Positions 59,374 to 64,000 of a DNA stretch of 64,000 nucleotides are shown one piece after another. The stretch comes from Vesta saturnalis (taxonomy: Eukaryota > Arthropoda > Insecta > Coleoptera > Lampyridae), in NCBI GenBank assembly GCA_036346205.1, contig JARFJB010001985.1, positions 1,802,001-1,866,000 of the forward strand, in the 5' to 3' direction. The position numbers were made by a program, and so were the translations under genes. The number at the start of each line of letters is the position of its first letter. Positions within the stretch are counted from its first letter, which is position 1. The notes under the pieces were generated by a model. It searched no databases. It was not told the DNA's origin and was given only the letters and a program-made list of their open reading frames with translations.

Positions 59374-59724
59374 TAATGCATTACATAAGTATCGTACAGA
59401 TGGTTTACATTAGACAGAGCACAGTGACATAATGATTTACAATGATAATAACAAACTGGTTGCAAAGCAGGAAGAGTAGGGTATTCCTCAAGTTCTATAA
59501 CGGAGTGTGTAACAAATTTTCTGATGTAATCCACTACCCTTGACGTAGACGGTATCTGCAGGTTGAATCAAGCGACTGAGAATTCTGCGAAATTGGTGTG
59601 GTGGTGTATACCCCTCTTCCCATTTTATACAGTATTGATTATGCATTAACCAAGTAGCTTGACGGCGACTCTCCGCATCTAACGTATGCCATGAATACGG
59701 TGATTTAAACATGTAACGGGCCAC
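59374..59724 (-). pseudogene. Polinton-family protein of unknown function (VYVKG type)
   Basis: Frame 59724-59488 begins MARYMFKSPYSWHTLDAES and reads RRQATWLMHNQYCIKWEEGY, LIQPADTVYVKGSGL. After a frameshift near 59500 the other frame continues THSVIELEEYPTLPALQPVC, YYHCKSLCHCALSNVNHL. This layout (W..LDAE..RQA.WL, then a YVKG...K block, then Cys/His at the end) recurs in insect Polintons; I know of no assigned biochemical role. It lies in a minus-strand block with virion genes. Confidence 0.6.
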
Positions 59725-59795
59725 TTGTGTTCCGTTAAAAATTGCGAGTTATTTCGGTATAAAAACTTTTGAAAGTTTAAAGCCTTGTACGTCGA

Positions 59796-60400
59796 CTATG
59801 ACGGGCATCGTATTACAGCTGCTTTGGTTAACGCGTTATACGTAACTAAGCGATCGTGGAGTATAACACAGTATGCTGTCGTATTTGCGGGTATGTTGAC
59901 TGCTGTTTCGAGTTCTGCACGAAGTACTACTGATTTAGAGTGTAATGTCTCTTTTTGATTCGAACAGTCTACCACTATCAATGGTGCGACTGTCGTAAAT
60001 TGATTAGGTGTGAGTAATGACTGACCATCTCTTTGACAATAGGACATTTTCAATTTAGCAAACATTTCATACAATGTAGCAAAGCAATTCACGTTTAAAT
60101 TGTCATACGGATAACGATCCGTGTTAAGGAATACCCTAATATTCTTTAGTGCACATTTATTGAATCTGCTCATATTTTGAGAAACATTATTTTCTCGTTA
60201 CGATTGAAATCCGATAATAATGAATCTAGGTGTTTCTATACTAGTCGAAGTTTTGATTGCCCATGTATGTTTATCTGTTGTAAGAACTGCTGGATATATG
60301 TGTGTTTCTCAACTTCTAAATGCTACTGGAGTATTCACATTTTTATCAATGCATTTCGTTAACGCCAATTCCTCCACTAATGCTGGAATGATGTGCGGAA
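59796..60400 (-). pseudogene. Polinton B jelly-roll capsid protein, C-terminal part
   Basis: The minus frame from about 60395 reads PHIIPALVEELALTKCID, THIYPAV..TTDKHTWAIKTS, IETPRFIIIGFQ, interrupted by two stops, and continues from 60173 with NKCALKNIRVFLNTDRYPYD, FATLYEMFAKLKMSYCQRDG, APLIVVDCSNQKETL and NTTAYCVILHDRLVTYN. I recognise this as the C-terminal half of a Polinton/adintovirus structural protein of the jelly-roll type; whether it corresponds to hexon or penton is not decided. The N-terminal half is missing, and the remnant directly abuts the stop of the PLA2 gene, so DNA was deleted between them. Confidence 0.7.
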
Positions 60401-60414
60401 CTTTTCAATATATT

Positions 60415-61104
60415 TTATAGATATAGGCCTAAACCTCGCTTATATGGTTTTATATATAAGCCTTCTCCTAAGGTAGCTGCTTCCATTACTTGATTGTGTC
60501 GTTTGCTTTCTTCTAACGTTTTTGACGCAGTTTTTGCGTCAGTGACCGCTTTTGCAACTACAGCTGCATCTCCCCCCACAGAACCTAAAGCTCCTAATGC
60601 TGCAAATAGGGGAATAAGAGGTATCAATCCCCCAAGTTTTGGTATTGGTAACCTTGGGTGTCAAGATTTTTTTATGTTTTAAAACGTTTAAGGCTTATTG
60701 TACCGTAGATTTTAACGATGGCCGAAGTTTACCGCCACTCGACGTCGCGCTAGAAGCACTGCTTTGTTGAATGAAATTGGTCTATTTTGTGAGAACGCTT
60801 CCTGCGTCGTGATTTGCTTCCCATTCCCATTGTTCTTTTTTCCTTTTATTATACCGGCTATGGTTAATGCAGCTGCTCTTTCTCCAAAGACAACGTTTGA
60901 GGAACGAAATCTATTCCAATCTTTTTGTTGCAAAGCCTTATCAGCTATGTGGCGATGCCTTAGATCGTTTGACTGCGAGTATGCAATATCGTGTTCTTTA
61001 CACACTTCGTCCAGTTCGTTAATACCTCTGCCACCGCAAGCTAATCGTTTTCGAAAACGGGTACCCGTACCGCAACATCTGTACCCAGGTATATGTAATT
61101 GCAA
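60415..61104 (-). pseudogene. Polinton B phospholipase A2-domain virion protein with pX-like tail
   Basis: Frame 61104-60712: HIPGYRCCGTGTRF (calcium-loop type), GINELDEVCKEHDIAYSQS with the D..C..HD..Y catalytic signature intact, then a basic linker ending ARRRVAVNF. After frame changes the frame 60627-60415 carries PLIPLFAALGALGSVGGDAA, AKAVTDAKTASKTLEESKR and LGEGLYIKPYKRGLGLYL, the conserved tail common in Polintons and adintoviruses. Family knowledge: such PLA2 domains resemble parvovirus VP1 domains; the tail resembles adenovirus pX. Two frameshifts make it inactive. Original gene about 230 codons. Confidence 0.82.
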
Positions 61105-61194
61105 GGGTTATTTATTTATTAAGGTGTTAATTAATCTAGAACCTTTTTTATAGCTATTACACGGAGAACTATGCTTCATACCACACTGACTGAC

Positions 61195-61232
61195 AATTGC
61201 ACGCACCACACACACACACACAACACATAACA

Positions 61233-61284
<52 letters not shown>
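61195..61284. repeat. (CA)n and (TA)n microsatellites
   Basis: CACACACACACA near 61208-61220 and a TA run at 61231-61282, in the divergent gap between the PLA2 gene (minus) and the ATPase gene (plus). Confidence 0.95.
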
Positions 61285-61314
61285 CCACCATACAAGTTAC
61301 ATTTCAGTACTACA

Positions 61315-61989
61315 ATGGGCGACATCCGTTTCATTCCACAAGGTACTGTAGTACCTATAAAAAATTATGACATCATTTTTAACAATAATCACTACCCAAA
61401 ACATAGTAGTCTACTAAAAGGAGGTTGTAAACGAGGTATAATCGTCGGTCCATCAGGTTGCGGAAAAATAAATGTTATGATTACCTTATTAGAACATCCA
61501 AATGGTTTACGTTTTGAAAATGTTTATGTACAACGCAAATCTTTATATCAACCCAAATACCAGTACCTACCAAATTTACTTGCACCTTTAAAAAATATCG
61601 GGCATTTCGAATACAGTGATTACAGTGACGTTATATTCCTTAGTGATTCACGTAAAAATTCAATAATGATTTCTGATGATGTAGCATGCCATAAACGAAA
61701 TGAAATAAGGGGTAGACACCAAAACAATGATTGTTTTTATCTCTGCCAAACGTATTCTTCTATTCCAAAACAGCGTATACGTGATAATTCGAATCTACTA
61801 GTTCTGTTTCAACGAGATAGTACCAATCTTAAGCATGTGTATGATGATCACGTTAATGTAGATATGACATTTGATAGACTTAAGGACTTGTGTTTCTGTT
61901 GCTGGCGTGGATTTCTTGTGATTGATAAAGAGAGTGATGTTAATACAGGTAGTTTCTGTAAAGGATTTGACTTTTACATTGCATTATAA
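61315..61989 (+). pseudogene. Polinton B FtsK/HerA-type packaging ATPase
   Basis: Would power genome packaging into capsids. The full-length frame of 224 residues from ATG is uninterrupted, making it the least broken Polinton B gene. Walker A reads IIVGPSGCGKIN (family GPSGCGKT/S-N; the Thr/Ser is Ile here, which should abolish ATP hydrolysis). Walker B-like: NSIMISDDVACHK. FYLCQTYSSIPKQRIRDNSN matches the sensor/arginine region (...RDNANL). VYDDHVNVDMTFDRLKDLC and the C-terminal FLVIDKES are also conserved. Listed as pseudogene because of the Walker A change. Confidence 0.85.
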
Positions 61990-62022
61990 ATACTACACTT
62001 GATATGTAAACATGCAGTAGTA

Positions 62023-62941
62023 ATGGAGGAGCGCTTAGTATAAGACATTTTGCGCGCTAGCAAGAGTGTGCAACAAAAATATGCTAGTTTAAAGGAAGAT
62101 ACTGCACTTACAGAGTGTGCAGTGGAGGTGCACTTTAATCCTATAACAACCATTGAAACAATTGATTACTAAGCAAGATGGTTCTCTCGTCAAAGCTGAA
62201 CCACTTACATCAGAATTTGAAAAACTGAGCCAGTTTTATAGGAAACTGTAAATGCTGATACCACACATGATGGCGAAAGGGAGATTCCTACTTTACAACA
62301 ATTGAAATCAGAACTGTTACCTGCTGGATCTGAACGGGCCTTTGAGGAGTACCTTAGTTAGTATGAAGGATTAGCGAAATATTATGTGGAAGGTATATTT
62401 AGCGATCCCGTAGACGAGTATGATTTAAGATACGGTGTACACTTTCTTCCCGAAAAAGAGAAATTTTTTATTGGTGATGCTGAACTAGACTTTGTTGGAG
62501 AAAATTTTCGTATCGCTCTTCCTGATGAATCATCATTAGACTCTGATGGAACTCCGGGATTATATGAGCTACTATTTAAAAAAGCTCCTACGGGATACAA
62601 AAAGAGTGATTTGCAGCAATACAATGACATTTTGCGCCGCAAAAATGCTGCTCGACGTAATTATATCCCAGATAACCAAATCCAAGGAACTAATACTAGG
62701 AAATACATTGAGATCATTAAACCATTACTTCACCCTAAAAAACGACCCGCTACATTAGCTATTGCACCTCCTGACACAAGATCTATCACAACTTCTATCT
62801 CCAAAAGAGGGGGTGGAATGCAACTATTAAGATATAAAAAGCGATTGAGTTTGTACCTTGGAATGATCCGAATAAATTAGCGGATTGGTTGCGGGAGTTA
62901 ATGGGATCAATGTAGGCAGGAAATACCAGCAATCACAACGA

Positions 62942-62993
<52 letters not shown>

Positions 62994-63039
62994 CGAATTA
63001 CGTAAAGCGAAAGTAATAAAGGAGGATCTCTGGTTATAA
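62023..63039 (+). pseudogene. Polinton B DUF8207-type protein
   Basis: From ATG 62023 (MEERLV) a stop follows at once, then ILRASKSVQQKYASLKED continues. Frames shift near 62150 and 62240. Frame 62386-62880: YDLRYGVHFLPEKEKFFIGD, DGTPGLYELLFKKAPTGY, DLQQYNDILRRKNAARRNY, NTRKYIEIIKPLLHP, the DUF8207 core seen in insect and cnidarian Polintons. After a frameshift near 62845 it reads FVPWNDPNKLADWLRELMGS and AGNTSNHNEII, then a (TA)n run, then DELRKAKVIKEDLWL and a stop at 63037-63039. Function unknown; probably structural or packaging-related by linkage. Confidence 0.8.
62947..62992. repeat. (TA)n microsatellite inside the DUF8207 frame
   Basis: About 46 bp of TA repeats lying between the NHNEII and DELRKAK coding blocks, which are normally adjacent. 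It therefore expanded or inserted within the gene. Confidence 0.95.
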
Positions 63040-63114
63040 ACCTATCACTATATTCATTTCATTTCATTGTTACAACGACCATCGCTATAGATACTACTAA
63101 ATAACCAGCACTGA

Positions 63115-63450
63115 TGTCAATAGATAAATTTGGTTGACACCTTCATCATCAAATGACAATAAATAAATTTGGTAAACATCATAGTGATGCCACGAAACAA
63201 GGTGATGTATATTACGAAACTTATTTTACCTTACAAGGTTTATTGCACAAGAAGACAGTAAATTTTCCATTGGGTACAGATGGCAAATATTTGTTTCGTT
63301 ATACAGAGTGTACAATAGCGCATTGTATGGGGTCACCTCAGGTTCTTCATCTTCAAGTGGATGGTCTACTGTATACGACACGGATGTTTCTAATTAGTCA
63401 AACTATACATAAGAAGCTGTGATTCAACCTATAATACCAGACGGTGTCAA
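63115..63450 (+). pseudogene. Polinton B small 'NKFG' protein
   Basis: Frame 63153-63422 starts MTINKFGKHHSDATKQGDVY and reads ETYFTLQGLLHKKTVNFPLG, DGKYLFRYTECTIAH, then loses frame near 63365. The M-x-x-N-K-F-G start is typical of a Polinton protein found next to the integrase. A second, diverged copy of its first codons lies just upstream (63115-63150, MSIDKFG followed by a stop). Role unknown; a minor virion component is a guess. Confidence 0.6.
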
Positions 63451-63506
63451 ATTTACACAAGAACAACCATTCATCATAAGATTCTACTAAAATCGAAAGC
63501 GATGAA

Positions 63507-64000
63507 ATGAGTAAAGCTGATATTGTTGACGAACTACACAAACCAGCAAGGAGAAATTTTCCGCGGCGTTGTGTAGTACTGAAGGGTTTAAATGATCTCT
63601 TTCGAGCTGATTTAGTGGAAATGATACCTTACGCTCGGGTACATAAAGGATTTCGATACATTTTAGTGATAATAAATGCTTTCTCTAAATATGTCTGGGC
63701 TCTTCCCATGAAACGTAAGAATGGTAAACTAGTCGCAGATGTGGTTTGCAAAGGACGCCTACACATATACAAACTGGCATGGGAACGGAATTTTATAATG
63801 CTGAATCTAAAAAAGTTAATATTAATCATTACAGTAGTTATTCCAACTTGAAGAGTAATATAGTTGAACGTGTAAATCGCACTCTTAAAGCAATAATGTG
63901 GAAAACATTCAGTATGTAAAGTTCATATACATGGTTATCAATATTACCTCAACTTGTGGATTATAATTCAAGAAAGCGTAAAACCACCGGATACAAACCT
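63507..64000 (+). pseudogene. Polinton B retroviral-like integrase (runs off window)
   Basis: Frame 63507-63851: MSKADIVDELHKPARRNFPR (N-terminal zinc/linker part), DLFRADLVEMIPYA (first Asp), GFRYILVIINAFSKYVWALP. After a frameshift near 63750 the frame reads GMGTEFYN, where the family has Q-T-D-x-G-x-E-F: the catalytic Asp codon is Gly here. LKSNIVERVNRTLKAIMWK gives the catalytic Glu (about 63865), then a TAA near 63918 and YNSRKRKTTGYKP to the window edge. Its position at the far end from PolB is normal, so the right terminal repeat should lie a few hundred bases to a few kb beyond 64000. Confidence 0.88.

Noticed and set aside
60177..60420. Plus-strand frames over the capsid remnant
   Set aside because: Antisense to the jelly-roll capsid coding, which is supported by family sequence.

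Overview
This window looks like a repeat-dense stretch of an insect (arthropod) nuclear genome. It is AT-rich and has spliced genes with GT-AG introns. It carries the insect-type mobile families Maverick/Polinton, Penelope-like, Ty3/gypsy, jockey/CR1-type LINE, piggyBac and mariner. Only one conventional host gene is recognised: MTPAP (mitochondrial poly(A) polymerase, 33.4-35.4 kb, seven exons). Nearly everything else is mobile DNA, mostly decayed and often nested. The species cannot be named from the sequence.

Layout. 0.2-1.3 kb: a LINE reverse-transcriptase relic. 4.7-5.7 kb: a Penelope-like relic between (TA)n tracts. 6.1-16.5 kb: a three-level nest. A minus-strand LINE was split by Polinton A (6916-14452: ends AG/CT, about 0.76-0.83 kb terminal inverted repeats, 6-bp target duplication AGTAAC). 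Polinton A in turn carries a probable solo LTR (8522-10089) and a palindromic Polinton-end element (10560-12538, 6-bp duplication AAGACA) that splits its capsid gene. 17.4-18.3 kb: an extreme poly(A) block. 18.3-26.3 kb: gypsy-1. 26.5-32.6 kb: gypsy-2. 33.4-35.4 kb: MTPAP. 35.9-38.1 kb: a piggyBac relic. 38.6-39.5 kb: a second Penelope-like element with an intact GIY-YIG motif. 39.8-41.4 kb: a mariner relic. 41.5-44.6 kb: a second mariner inside a 3.1-kb inverted duplication. 47.9-49.3 kb: an IS630/pogo-like DDE transposase relic.

50.2-64 kb: a second large Polinton (B), running off the right edge. It holds protein-primed PolB (split by a LINE with an unusually long target duplication of about 280 bp), three minus-strand virion-type genes (a Polinton-family protein, a jelly-roll capsid protein, and a PLA2 domain with a pX-like tail), then plus-strand FtsK/HerA-type ATPase, DUF8207-type protein, an 'NKFG' protein and retroviral-like integrase. 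All are damaged, so it is a fossil. A divergent pair of spliced, unrecognised genes (50.2-53 kb) lies just left of PolB. They may be Polinton accessory genes and are the least explained coding sequence here.

The most interesting signals are: the palindromic Polinton-end element with its own 6-bp target duplication; YY1-like GCCATCTTGGA motifs and CACGTG arrays in the ends of two Polinton families; the inverted mariner duplication; the long LINE target duplication; recurrent (TA)n tracts, two of them inside reading frames; and hammerhead-like motifs near Penelope-type ends. All identifications come from reading translations and repeats by eye; no database search was run.
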